DNA of 64,000 nucleotides, from contig JAACJQ010000307.1 of assembly GCA_016879935.1 (NCBI GenBank), positions 1 through 64,000 on the forward strand. The letters are read 5' to 3'. Every line of letters begins with the position of its first letter. The stretch's first letter is position 1. Source of the DNA: Archangiaceae bacterium (GTDB taxonomy: Bacteria; Myxococcota; Myxococcia; Myxococcales; Myxococcaceae). The notes under the pieces are model-generated. The model saw only the letters and a list, made by a program, of their open reading frames with translations. It was not told the origin of the DNA and did no database searches. Both the position numbers and the translations under genes were made by a program. Positions 45,901 through 53,541 of the stretch are shown here, one piece after another.

Positions 45901-47175
45901 CCCAACGGCACCGCGACCGACGACGTCGAAGCGCAGATGTCGCGTTGGACGACCGGCAGCGATCCCCGGTACTCGCAGGGCGCTGACTGGCGCATCTCGG
46001 CCAACTCGCCCACCTCGCACTGGTGGTTCGGGCCGAACCCCTCGGCGCCTGCCGACAACTACCTCATCTCGCCGCCCCTCGTGGTCGGCACCGGGCCGTT
46101 CACGCTCACCTTCAAGCACCGCTTCGACTTCGAGGCCGACGCGACGACGTTCTACGACGGCGCTGCCCTCGAGATCTCGACCGACGGCCGCACGTGGACC
46201 GACCTCGGCGCGAACGCGATGCCCGGGTACACCGGCGCGTTCCCGAACCAGACGACCAACCCGCTGCGAGGCCGCCGCGGCTACGCCGGCAAGAGCGTCA
46301 ACTACCCGACGTTCAACACCGAGCGCGTCGACATGGGCACGATGTACGCGGGGCAGACGGTGCGGGTGCGGTTCCGCATCGGCTCCGACGACGCCTCGGC
46401 CGTGAAGGGCTGGGAGGTCGACGACATCGCCTTCACTGGCCTCACCGATCTGCCGTTCACCAGCGTCGCGCCCGACCCGAACACCTGCTCGAACAACCGC
46501 GCGCCCACGCTGTCGCCCGTGATGAACCTCACCGTTCGTGAAGGCGACGTCGTCTCGCTCACCGGCATGGGCACCGACCCCGATGGCGACGCGGTCACGA
46601 TTCTCTTCGTGCAGCGCGAAGGCCCGCTCGTCGATCTCAACATGGGCTCGTTCGTCGCGCCGTCGGTCGACACCAACACCCAGCTCGCCTTCGACGTGAC
46701 GGCCAGTGACGGCGCGCTCGAGTCGATGCCCCAGCGGCTGGTCGTCACGGTCGTCGATGGCAGCGGCGCTCCCACCGTGATGGCGCCGCCCTCGCTCGAG
46801 GTGATGGAGGGCCAGGCCAGCAGCGTGACCGCGACGGCCTTCGACCCGCAGGGCGACGTCGTCTCGTTCTCGTGGAAGCAGGTCGCCGGGCCCACGATCA
46901 TGCTGCGCGACGAGACGAGCGACACCGTGAAGTTCACCGCGCCGCCCGTCAACGCCGACGTGGTGGTGGTGCTCGAGGTGGTGGCGAACGACGGCAAGGT
47001 CGACTCGTTGCCGGCGCGCGTGGAGATCACCATTCGTGACGCCGGCCTCGCCCCCGTCTCGGACACGGCGGGCAAGGTGCCGACCGGGTGTGTCGGGTGC
47101 TCCACCGGTATCGACTCGCTCGCCGTGCTCGGCCTGGTGACCCTGCTCGCCCGGCGGAGGCGCACCGCGCCCTGA
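42988..47175 (+). CDS. Secreted M36 (fungalysin-type) metalloprotease with PA insert and C-terminal anchor tail
   Basis: The 1395-residue protein has a Sec signal peptide (cleavage after VVQA), an FTP-like propeptide (about 50-280) and an M36 catalytic region. The zinc motif HEWGH is at 625-629, with the third ligand region GMGEGWGDFHAM after it. A protease-associated (PA) domain is inserted at about 495-568 (GKIALVDRGNCTFVQKVQIAQ). Beyond the catalytic part come a jelly-roll-like region and two Ig/cadherin-like repeats (about 1170-1360). The end, GCVGCSTG then a hydrophobic stretch and RRRR, resembles a MYXO-CTERM sorting tail. A ribosome binding site CAGGAG precedes ATG 42988. Likely role: extracellular protein digestion or predation. 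Confidence 0.92.
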   Translation: MNTPLATRLSIAVAALCSTVVQAAPDAFLSRGERRELVSPETLSIDARQAFANGFISSTEPRLGVPTFFWAGRPPAGALTPRDMGLSAEQVARRTLFTHAELYRGDRTRWAEARLSNLHELNDQGAVIASFQQDIGGVRVFRDEVKVAMTKDYVVVAIAGYLTPETKRLGSWSLTPSTAAASAVSMMTGRGVEASALKPIAFKDGYQLWQLGDEPTPVRGRRVWFPTPDGLEPGYYVEIELNEGETDSRYFSFVISARDGQVLFQKNLTADASFKVWAEAGGIGLPSDAPSGTSPTPHPAGTPNQFQPPYVAPELVTREYGPISTMDPWLAANATRTEGNNTFTYIDAARPNGFGAGDVAPTPNGDPDAGVLVFDRTYDPLQNPDVSAEQRMAAATQLFYDINFLHDWYYDRGFDERSGNAQTSNFGRGGIENDPINAEGQDNSGRSNANMSTPADGSRPRMQMYIFTGTSTERLSYNGANVAANGAAFGPQTYNVTAEVVYVNDGDPSGMGGSVNDGCQASFMVPVMGKIALVDRGNCTFVQKVQIAQMNGALGVIIADNTTSPQPPELVGSPMPQTLIPAMSLTRTAGTTLKNAVANAPITVTLFRNATTDRDGTLDNGIIAHEWGHYISNRLIGDGNGLSAVQSSGMGEGWGDFHAMLLMVRAEDINVPSNANWNGTWAVGGYTTSATAADGHYYGVRRIPYTVDFAKNGLTFKHIQRGVALPIVPTAYGLDGSLNAEVHSTGEVWCTMLWEAYVALLRDSPRLTFAQAQDRMMRYLVAAYKLTPMMPTFVEARDALLAAAVARDPQDFALIWGAFARRGMGMLATAPDRDASDNRPAVESFVVGNALAITDVTIDDSTMSCDNDGVLDTDEVGKVNVTVKNVGVGPLMGTTVTLSTTSTGLSFPSGAMVTVPMTQPFGSTTVSVPVTLRGVRGFQGVVITVAANDPSLAMAGPITKEYRTRLNSNVRPNGTATDDVEAQMSRWTTGSDPRYSQGADWRISANSPTSHWWFGPNPSAPADNYLISPPLVVGTGPFTLTFKHRFDFEADATTFYDGAALEISTDGRTWTDLGANAMPGYTGAFPNQTTNPLRGRRGYAGKSVNYPTFNTERVDMGTMYAGQTVRVRFRIGSDDASAVKGWEVDDIAFTGLTDLPFTSVAPDPNTCSNNRAPTLSPVMNLTVREGDVVSLTGMGTDPDGDAVTILFVQREGPLVDLNMGSFVAPSVDTNTQLAFDVTASDGALESMPQRLVVTVVDGSGAPTVMAPPSLEVMEGQASSVTATAFDPQGDVVSFSWKQVAGPTIMLRDETSDTVKFTAPPVNADVVVVLEVVANDGKVDSLPARVEITIRDAGLAPVSDTAGKVPTGCVGCSTGIDSLAVLGLVTLLARRRRTAP

Positions 47176-47400
47176 GAAATTCGCGCGGGAATTCTGCGCG
47201 CTGAACCCTCGTTCCACTCCCCGAAGCGCAAACGACCAGCGAACCGAGCGGGCCGGTCAGTGCGAGGTGCAGTGGTGACGACGTCCAGCGGGCGCTCCCT
47301 CCCGAATGGGCCACGTCCTGTGCACCGCCATCAGCACTGGCCGGCCCCTCAGGAGGATTCTTCTCTGGAGGCCCGGCACTGTGCTTACAGTGCGCGCCCG

Positions 47401-48216
47401 ATGCGCCGCCTCCTCGTGACTTCGATCGTTTCCATCTCCGTCTTCGGCGGGTGTTTCTTCCCCGCTGATCGTGGCCAGCTGCTCGAAGGCCGCGTCGACA
47501 AGCTCTCTGACGAGAACAAGAAGCTCAAAGCGGCTTTGTCCGAGACGCAGGGCAAGCTCGACGACACGACGGCGCAGCTGAAGACGGCCCTCGAGCAGCT
47601 CGATCAGGCCTCGCGCACCACCGGCGCCAACATCGGCGTGAAGGTCGACAGCGCGATTCAAGACGTCGCCGCGCTCCGCGGGCAGATGGAGAGCTACCAG
47701 TTCAAGATCACCGAGCTCGAGTCGCGGCTTTCGGCTTCTGAGAAGACGGCCGCTTCGAACCCCACGCCCTCGAAGGCCGACGAGCCGAAGAAGGAAGAGC
47801 TCAAGCGGCCCGACGACCCGAAGGAGTTCCTCAAGCTTGCCGACGAGAAGGCGAAGGCTGGCGAGAACGATCTCGCGAAGAAGCTCTACGCCGAGTTCTT
47901 CAAGAAGTGGCCGCGCGACGAGCTCGCTGGTGACGCGCACTTCGGGCTCGGCGAGGTGCACTTCCTCGAGTCGAAGTGTCGCGAGGCGCTCTACGAGTAC
48001 GGCAAGGTGATTCAGGACTTCTCGAAGTCGAAGTCGGCGCCCATGGCGTACCTGCGCTCCGCCGACTGCTTCAAAGAGCTGAAGATGATGGACGAGGCGA
48101 AGCTCGCGCTGAACGAGCTGATCAAGCAGTACGCGAAGACCGAGCAGGCGAAGCTGGCGAAGACCCGGCTGGCCGAGCTCGAGAAGAAGCCGGCTCCCAA
48201 GGGAGGCAAGAAGTGA
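47401..48216 (+). CDS. CpoB/YbgF-like coiled-coil TPR lipoprotein
   Basis: The 271-residue protein has a lipoprotein signal with lipidated Cys18 (SVFGGC). A long coiled coil follows (about 30-120, DKLSDENKKLKAAL and onward), then a linker and a TPR region (about 140-265, KKLYAEFFKKWPRDELAGDAHFGLGEV cut into three repeats). This is the layout of YbgF/CpoB, which links Tol-Pal and peptidoglycan synthesis. No tol or pal gene is adjacent, so the assignment is by architecture only. ATG 47401 gives the signal; the frame continues open upstream. The 225-base gap before it includes a weak hairpin (AATTC/GAATT, 47178-47193). The next gene starts inside its stop (GTGA). Confidence 0.82.
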   Translation: MRRLLVTSIVSISVFGGCFFPADRGQLLEGRVDKLSDENKKLKAALSETQGKLDDTTAQLKTALEQLDQASRTTGANIGVKVDSAIQDVAALRGQMESYQFKITELESRLSASEKTAASNPTPSKADEPKKEELKRPDDPKEFLKLADEKAKAGENDLAKKLYAEFFKKWPRDELAGDAHFGLGEVHFLESKCREALYEYGKVIQDFSKSKSAPMAYLRSADCFKELKMMDEAKLALNELIKQYAKTEQAKLAKTRLAELEKKPAPKGGKK

Positions 48217-49286
48217 GAGTGCTCAGCCTGTCGCTGTTGCTCGCGTTGCCCGTGCTGGCCGCGGCGCCCAAGCAGCTCACCATCGCGTACACCGGAGACG
48301 TGGGCGGCGAAGTCGCGCCCTGTGGGTGACGCGCGAACCCAACTGGCGGTCTGGCCAGACGAAAGACAGTGCTGAACACGCTGACGGGCAAGCCGCTCGT
48401 CATCGACTCCGGAAACGCCCTGTTCCGGACGTTGGGTGGTGCGTCTGACGAGGACAAGCGACGCGCGTCGTTCGTGCTCTCGACCATGGGCGCGCTGGGC
48501 ACCAACGTGCTCGGCGTCGGCCACCGCGATCTGTCGGCGGGCCCTGAGTTCCTGATCGCCGAGGCGAAGAAGGCGAACGTGCAGCTCGTGTCGACGAACC
48601 TCGAGCTCGAGGGCAAGCCTGCCTTCCCGAAGTCGCTCGTCGTCGAGAAGAACGGCGTGAAGGTCGCGGTGCTGTCGGTGACGGGGCTCGGTCCCGTGCC
48701 CGGCGTGATGGGCCTGATGGGCACCGCGCAGCTGCCCGCGCTTCTGGCCGAGCTCAAGAAGCTGCCTGCGCGCGACCTCACCATCGTGCTCTGCACCTCG
48801 GGCTACGAAGAGGCGATGGCGCTCGCGGGTTCGCTCGAGGCCTCGGTCGACTTCGTCATTCAATCGGGCGAGTTCCGCGGAACGGTGCCGCCGCAGAAGG
48901 TGAAAGACCTGTTCCTGCTCGCCTCGGGGCAGCGTGGGCAGGCGGTCGGCAAGCTCGAGCTCTCACTCGGCAAGACGAAGGGCGCCTTCGCCGATCTGAA
49001 CGAAGCCGCGCGCGATCAAGAGCTGCTCACCAACCTCGAGACCCAGCTCAAGTCGGTCGACGAGCGGCTCAAGCTCGCGAAGGATGCCGAGGGCAAGAAG
49101 GCGCTCGAGACGCTCCGCAAAGACATGAAGGCCCGGCGTGACGAGCAGGCGAAGCGGCTCACGAAGGCCGTCGGGGGCCGAACGCTGAAGCTCGACTGGT
49201 TGATGCTCGGGCCGGACGTGAAAGACGACCCCGCGCTCAAGGCCGAGGTGTTGAAGATCGAGCCCAGCTACGAAGGGCTGCACTGA
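48213..49286 (+). CDS. Metallophosphatase-like selenoprotein (in-frame TGA read as selenocysteine)
   Basis: The frame opens at GTG 48213, after GGGAGG, with a signal peptide (LSLSLLLALPVLAAA). It reads LTIAYTGDVGGEVAPCG, then TGA at 48327-48329 (codon 39), then RANPTGGLARRKTVLN in the same phase, and stays open to 49286. UshA-like metallophosphatases carry PCGC-x3-P-x-GGLARR at this point, so TGA stands exactly at a conserved Cys, giving Cys37-Gly38-Sec39. Downstream sequence keeps family features (VIDSGNALF, GALGTNVLGVGHRD, VAVLSVTGLG) and normal codon use. A SECIS-like hairpin follows. The usual metal ligands are eroded (SGN, GHRD), so a redox or metal-binding role is as likely as phosphatase activity. 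Predicted 357 residues, periplasmic. Without read-through only a 38-residue peptide or a truncated protein would form. Confidence 0.85.
48327..48358 (+). promoter_or_regulatory. UGA selenocysteine codon and bacterial SECIS-like hairpin
   Basis: After the TGA (48327-48329) a perfect five-base-pair stem CTGGC (48343-48347) / GCCAG (48354-48358) closes the six-base loop GGTCTG. The loop begins 18 nt after TGA. From memory, the SECIS of E. coli fdhF has the same GGUCU loop and the same spacing. The codons here (CCA, ACT, GGT, AGA, CGA, ACA) break the strong G/C third-position habit of the neighbours. The rare AGA at 48357 supplies the two bases that pair with CT of the 5' arm, which a CGN codon would not. 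The stem is shorter than in fdhF and I see no lower stem. Confidence 0.75.
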
Positions 49287-49289
49287 GAT

Positions 49290-49760
49290 TCAGAGCGTCT
49301 TGAAGTCGAGCGCCTTCGCCCCGAGCTTCTCGGGCAACGTCACCGGCTTCGTCGCGCCCTCGAACCCGCGCGGGCCGCCTTCGTCACCGCGAAAGTCAGC
49401 GAGCTGCCACGCGCCGCCGAGCAGCGCGAGCGTCCACCCGGCGTCCTTCGGCAGGTTCTTCACCAGCTCCCGCGGAGGAACCAGACAGTCGACACCACTT
49501 GCGCCCAGCACCTTCGCCAGCTCGACCTCGGGGTACGGGCCGACGATGCCCACCTCTTGCGTGAAGGCGAGCACGATGACGCACGGCCAGTCGCGGTGCC
49601 CCGAGGGCTCGATGCGAAGCCACACCGTCCACCTGGTGTCGGTGGGAGCTGCGTCACCGACGTGCACGCGCGCCGAGGGGTAACGCTCTTTCAGCCAGGC
49701 GAGCACGGTGTCGGTCGAGACGTCCTTCGAGGTCAGCACCTGCAGCTCGGGAAGCAGCAT
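49290..49760 (-). CDS. Conserved-looking hypothetical protein
   Basis: The 156-residue protein (from ATG 49760; the frame is open to 49838) has no signal peptide or membrane segment. It contains LQVLTSKDVSTDTVLAWLK, then WTVWLRIEPSGHRDWPCVIVLAFTQEVG, and ends in LDFKTL. The alternating strand/helix pattern suggests a small alpha/beta domain. I recognise no family. It converges on the selenoprotein gene with three bases between stops and is divergent from the third TIGR02996 gene, whose start lies 77 bases away. Confidence 0.65.
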   Translation of the reverse strand: MLLPELQVLTSKDVSTDTVLAWLKERYPSARVHVGDAAPTDTRWTVWLRIEPSGHRDWPCVIVLAFTQEVGIVGPYPEVELAKVLGASGVDCLVPPRELVKNLPKDAGWTLALLGGAWQLADFRGDEGGPRGFEGATKPVTLPEKLGAKALDFKTL

Positions 49761-49836
49761 GGCGCATTTGTCTCGCACCCATCGGGCAGGCGCAACCACT
49801 GGCGGCGTCCTGGAGCGGGTCGTAGACACCGGCCTC

Positions 49837-50823
49837 ATGCAGGCGGGCGACTTCTTTCGCGCGGTCTACGAGCGGCCTGAGGACGACGGCGCGAGGCAGG
49901 TGCTGGCCGACCTGTTGATCGAAGCCGGCGATCCGAGAGGCGAGTTCATCGCGCTCCAGATGCAGCTCAAACGGTCGCGCAAGGCCGAGCTCAAGCTCGA
50001 ACGATTGCTCGAACGTCACCGCCACGAGTTCCTCGGGCCGCTCGCCGAGGTGATCTCGAACCGGGGCCAGGTCTGGGAGAAGGGCTTCCTGGTCGCCGCG
50101 CGCATGACGCTCGATGGCCGGCTGGTGAACGAGCCGTCGCTGGCGACGCTGCGATCGATCGAGCTGCTCAACCGTGATGGCGAAGTGCCGACCGAGCTGC
50201 TGAGCGAACACACTCGTTCGTTGCGCGAGGTCTCGGGCCTGCCACGCCAGGCCATGTTGCCGATCTTCGCGGCCGACAGGGCGTTGCCGTTCACCTCGGT
50301 GTCGGTCGATGGGCCGGGCAACGCCGAGGCGTGGACTCCAGGGGAGCTCGATGCCCTGCGCATCGCGCGCGCCTTGCCCGATCTTCGGCTGCTCTCGGTC
50401 GCCATCTGGCGTTTTGGCGTCGACGAACTCGAGTGGTTGTGGACGGCGCCCGTCTTCGGTCGTCTGCGCACCATGGAGCTCGGGCTCCATCGCGTCGCCG
50501 TGAACCTGGGGCAGCTGCGCGATCGCCTCGTCACGCTCGACGATGGCCCCGATGCGCTCGTGCTCAAGGGCCGGCAGCTCGAGGTGAAGCTCAAGCCGGC
50601 AGAGCAGTGGCGGCAGATGCACCTGTTCGTGCGCACGCCGCTCGTCGACCCCGTGATTCACGACGCGGAGTTGATGCTGCAGTCGTTGCCGTCGAACGGG
50701 CTGCTGCGACTCGACGTCACCTGCGACTACCCCGTGACGAACGACGCGCTCGCGCGCCTCAAGGCGATCGTGAAGCGCTTTCCACGGCTGGCGCCGGTGA
50801 CGTGGCCGGTGGGAACGAAGTGA
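49837..50823 (+). CDS. TIGR02996-domain protein (third of three)
   Basis: The 328-residue protein starts at ATG 49837. The TIGR02996 signature is at the N-terminus (YERPEDDGARQVLADLLIEAGDPRGEFIALQ), followed by an LRR-like body (LATLRSIELLNRDGE, LRLLSVAIWRFG, LRTMELGLHRVAV). It is the same type as the proteins at 27845-28750 and 41864-42757, with low direct similarity outside the signature. Its last 65 bases overlap the 3' end of the convergent lipoprotein gene, an unusually long convergent overlap. Confidence 0.78.
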   Translation: MQAGDFFRAVYERPEDDGARQVLADLLIEAGDPRGEFIALQMQLKRSRKAELKLERLLERHRHEFLGPLAEVISNRGQVWEKGFLVAARMTLDGRLVNEPSLATLRSIELLNRDGEVPTELLSEHTRSLREVSGLPRQAMLPIFAADRALPFTSVSVDGPGNAEAWTPGELDALRIARALPDLRLLSVAIWRFGVDELEWLWTAPVFGRLRTMELGLHRVAVNLGQLRDRLVTLDDGPDALVLKGRQLEVKLKPAEQWRQMHLFVRTPLVDPVIHDAELMLQSLPSNGLLRLDVTCDYPVTNDALARLKAIVKRFPRLAPVTWPVGTK

Positions 50824-51352
50824 CGGTTCGCGCCGTGTCGTCGACGAGATAGAGCACCTGACAGGTCGCGACGCCGAGGCAGATCGTCACCGAGCGGTCG
50901 TCGAAGGTGAACTCGAACCCCTCACCGCTCGCCGGTTCGATGACGCGGTTGCGCTGGAGATCGACGATCGAGAGGCCCGTGGGCTGCCCGGTGTCGTGGT
51001 CGGCAGAGATCTTTCGCCCGTCGAAGAAGAGCACCGCCTGCCTCGCCCCTGACACGGGCTTGTCGCGCAGGAGCGCCTCGAGACACGTGGGAAGCGGGCG
51101 ACAGTGGGGGAGCGGACTCGTGTCGACGTCGCCGCGCTCGATGGGCACGACCGGGGCGTCACCCGTCTCCACCCGCTCCACGAGGACGACGCCCGGTGCC
51201 GTCGCGCCCGGCGCCACCTCGGCCTCGTCGATGAACCGCCCGTCGAAGGTGACGTGCTCACAGTCGATGCCGTCGAGGTCCTCTCCGAGCTCCTCCTCTT
51301 CGAGCATCGGGTCACAACCGACGGCCACGACCAGGAGCAGGAGCCAGCGCAT
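50759..51352 (-). CDS. Small Cys-containing lipoprotein of unknown function
   Basis: From ATG 51352 the product has 197 residues. The signal is RWLLLLVVAVGC with lipidated Cys13, followed by an acidic run (LEEEELGEDLDG) that would keep it flexible near the membrane. Several Cys residues (ECH-like CEHV, PHCRPLPTC, CLGVATC) could pair in disulphides. No recognised domain. Its 3' end overlaps the convergent TIGR02996 gene by 65 bases, and its start lies close to the 3' end of the LysR gene on the same strand, so it may be downstream in the same transcript. Confidence 0.68.
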   Translation of the reverse strand: MRWLLLLVVAVGCDPMLEEEELGEDLDGIDCEHVTFDGRFIDEAEVAPGATAPGVVLVERVETGDAPVVPIERGDVDTSPLPHCRPLPTCLEALLRDKPVSGARQAVLFFDGRKISADHDTGQPTGLSIVDLQRNRVIEPASGEGFEFTFDDRSVTICLGVATCQVLYLVDDTARTVTSFPPATSPAPAVESASRSP

Positions 51353-51381
51353 GGCTGTTGGCAGTGCGACGCTCGTGCCGA

Positions 51382-52302
51382 TCACCGCCGCGGGCGCACG
51401 CCCACCGCGTCGACGATGGCCTGTCTGAACGCGCTCGCGGCCGGGTCACGGTTCGTCCGCTCATGCCAGTGGAGGAACATCTCGAACACGAACGGAGCGC
51501 CAGGGCCGCGCAGCACCTGCAGGTGGAACGCAGGCGCGAGCTGGAGCGCGACACTCCGCGGCATGCCGGTGATCAGCTCGGTCGACGAGACGATGCTCGC
51601 GGCAGCGCCGAAGGAGGGCACCGTCATCGCGATCTCCCGGTGGAGCCCCGCTGCGGCGATCGCCCGCTGGACCGAGTGATTGCCTGCACCCGGGCGACCC
51701 AGCACGAGGTGAATGTCGATGTGTCGTTCGGCGTTGAACTGGCGCGCCGAGAGCCGACCCTTCAGCCGCGGGTGGGCGCTGCTCGCGACGTACACCGCCT
51801 CCTGCTCGAACAGCTTCGTGCGGTGCAGCCCCTCACCGGGAAAGGGTGGGCCGATCGCGCAGTCGACGCGCTCGCTCGCCAGGCCTCCTCCCGACACGAG
51901 CGCGTCGATGCTGGTGATGGTGAGCCGTGCGCGCGGCAACGCAGCGACGAACGACTTCACGATCGCCGGCAGCGTCGCCAGTTGGTCCGCGTCAGAGAGG
52001 GCGAGGGTGAAGGTGCGCGTGCAGGTGGCGGCGTCGAACACCTCGTCGCTCAACGACGCCTCCATGGCGACGAAGGCCTGCCTCAGCACGGGGCCCAGCT
52101 CGAGCGCGCGTGGGGTCGGCACCAGGCCCCGCCCTCGGCGCACGAAGAGTGGGTCGTTGAGCGCCGCCCGCAGCCGCGACAGGGCGTTGCTGATGGCAGG
52201 TGCCGTCACATGCAGTCGGCTGGCGGCGCGGGTCACGCTCTGCTCCTCGAGCACTGCCGAGAGCACGAGGAGCAGGTTGAGATCGATCGAAGACAGTTTC
52301 AT
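51382..52302 (-). CDS. LysR-type transcriptional regulator
   Basis: The 306-residue protein starts MKLSSIDLNLLLVLSAVLEEQ, with a typical LysR winged helix-turn-helix (SVTRAASRLHVTAPAISNALSRLR, then DPLFVRRGRGLVPTPRA). The C-terminal substrate-binding domain follows (about 90-300). It resembles the NodD/PcpR-like group with the LNLL start. It is divergent from the FAD monooxygenase gene with about 66 bases between starts, the classic arrangement in which the regulator controls its neighbour in response to a small aromatic or similar effector. A short TTCA-N5-TGAA inverted repeat overlaps its start region (52298-52310). Confidence 0.93.
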   Translation of the reverse strand: MKLSSIDLNLLLVLSAVLEEQSVTRAASRLHVTAPAISNALSRLRAALNDPLFVRRGRGLVPTPRALELGPVLRQAFVAMEASLSDEVFDAATCTRTFTLALSDADQLATLPAIVKSFVAALPRARLTITSIDALVSGGGLASERVDCAIGPPFPGEGLHRTKLFEQEAVYVASSAHPRLKGRLSARQFNAERHIDIHLVLGRPGAGNHSVQRAIAAAGLHREIAMTVPSFGAAASIVSSTELITGMPRSVALQLAPAFHLQVLRGPGAPFVFEMFLHWHERTNRDPAASAFRQAIVDAVGVRPRR

Positions 52303-52368
52303 GGCGTGAATGAATGACTACACGAAGCATCACTGGTCGTGAACAGAGTCGCGATGCACGTTGGCGGC

Positions 52369-53541
52369 ATGACCAAACGAACGGCGGTGATCGCAGGCGC
52401 AGGCGTGGGTGGACCCGTGCTGGCGTTGTGGCTGCGCAAGGCGGGCTTCGAGGTCCGGCTCCTCGAGGGGCGGGGCGCGCCGGCGCTGGTGGAAGGCGCC
52501 TTTCTGGGCGTGTCACCGAATGGGTTGCAGGCGCTCTCGGGCCTCGGGCTCGATCGAGACGTCACCTCGCGGGGGCACGCCTGCCGGGCCTTCGAGTTTC
52601 AGAGTCACACCGGCCGCTCCCTGGGTGGCTTCGATCGGTCGGGCGATGCGACGACCTTCGGCTGGTCGTTGACGATGATTCGGCGCGGCGACCTGCACGG
52701 CCTGCTCGGCGAGGCGTGCGAGCGCGCCGGGGTGGCGATCGAGTACGGCAAGCGACTCTCACGGCTGGTTCCGTCGCCGGCTGACGTCGAGGTGTTCTGC
52801 GAAGACGGCACCTCGCTTCGCGCCGACTTCGTGGTGGGTTGCGATGGGCTGCGCTCGACGACCCGCGCGCTCGGCCTTCCCGACGCACCACCACCGACCT
52901 TCTCGGGGCTGCTCGACGTCGGCGGGTTCGTGCGTACTCCAGACCTGCCCTTCGAGCCCGGCATCAACGTCATGGTCTTCGGGGAGCGGGCATTCTTCGG
53001 CGCGTTCAGCACGCCGACGGGAGAGACGTGGTGGTTTCACAATGGGTCGGGGCAGCTCGGTGCGGTGGAGAACCAAGCGCTCCGCCCCAGGCTGCTCGAG
53101 CTTCATCAACACGATCCCGCGTGGGTTCGCGAACTCATCTCTGCGACGCCGACGCTGCTCGGGCCGTGGGGGCTGTTCGAGCTCGACGCGATGCCGAGCT
53201 GGTCACGCGGTCGCGTCTGTCTCATGGGCGATGCCGCGCACGCGATGTCACCGAGCGCAGGGCAGGGCGCGTCGATGGCGTTCGAAGACGCGCTCGTGCT
53301 CGCCCAGTGCCTGCGAGACGTGAGCGACGTGCCCACGGCGTTTCAGTCGTTCGAGCGACTGCGCCGCCCGCGGGTCGATCAGATCATGAAAGCGGCGCGG
53401 CAGAATTCGAACAGAAAGGCCCCGGGGCCCGTGGGCCGGTGGGTTCGAGATCGAGTGCTGCCCCTCGTGCTGCCGTTCGCAGGCAAGGGGCAATCACGCG
53501 CCTACTCCCACCGGCTCGACTTCGAGCAACGGGTCGGCTGA
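52369..53541 (+). CDS. FAD-dependent monooxygenase
   Basis: The product has 390 residues from ATG 52369; ATG 52354 and 52339 would add short leads. It is a class A flavin monooxygenase (PHBH fold). The N-terminal FAD motif is AVIAGAGVGGPVLALWLRKAG, the DG motif is FVVGCDGLRSTTR, and the GD motif is VCLMGDAAHAMSPSAGQGASM. These enzymes use NAD(P)H and O2 to hydroxylate or epoxidise small organics. The substrate cannot be told from sequence. The adjacent divergent LysR regulator fits induction by the substrate. A hydrophobic, Arg-rich end near VGRWVRDRVLPLVLPF may touch the membrane. Confidence 0.9.
   Translation: MTKRTAVIAGAGVGGPVLALWLRKAGFEVRLLEGRGAPALVEGAFLGVSPNGLQALSGLGLDRDVTSRGHACRAFEFQSHTGRSLGGFDRSGDATTFGWSLTMIRRGDLHGLLGEACERAGVAIEYGKRLSRLVPSPADVEVFCEDGTSLRADFVVGCDGLRSTTRALGLPDAPPPTFSGLLDVGGFVRTPDLPFEPGINVMVFGERAFFGAFSTPTGETWWFHNGSGQLGAVENQALRPRLLELHQHDPAWVRELISATPTLLGPWGLFELDAMPSWSRGRVCLMGDAAHAMSPSAGQGASMAFEDALVLAQCLRDVSDVPTAFQSFERLRRPRVDQIMKAARQNSNRKAPGPVGRWVRDRVLPLVLPFAGKGQSRAYSHRLDFEQRVG

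Noticed and set aside
47178-47193. AATTC/GAATT hairpin after the M36 gene as a terminator.
   Set aside because: The stem is only five weak pairs and no T-run follows.
43156-47217. A 1353-residue open frame on the minus strand opposite the M36 protease.
   Set aside because: It is a shadow of the real gene: composition is Arg/His/Val-rich, there are no domains, and strong G/C third-position bias suppresses stops in this frame.
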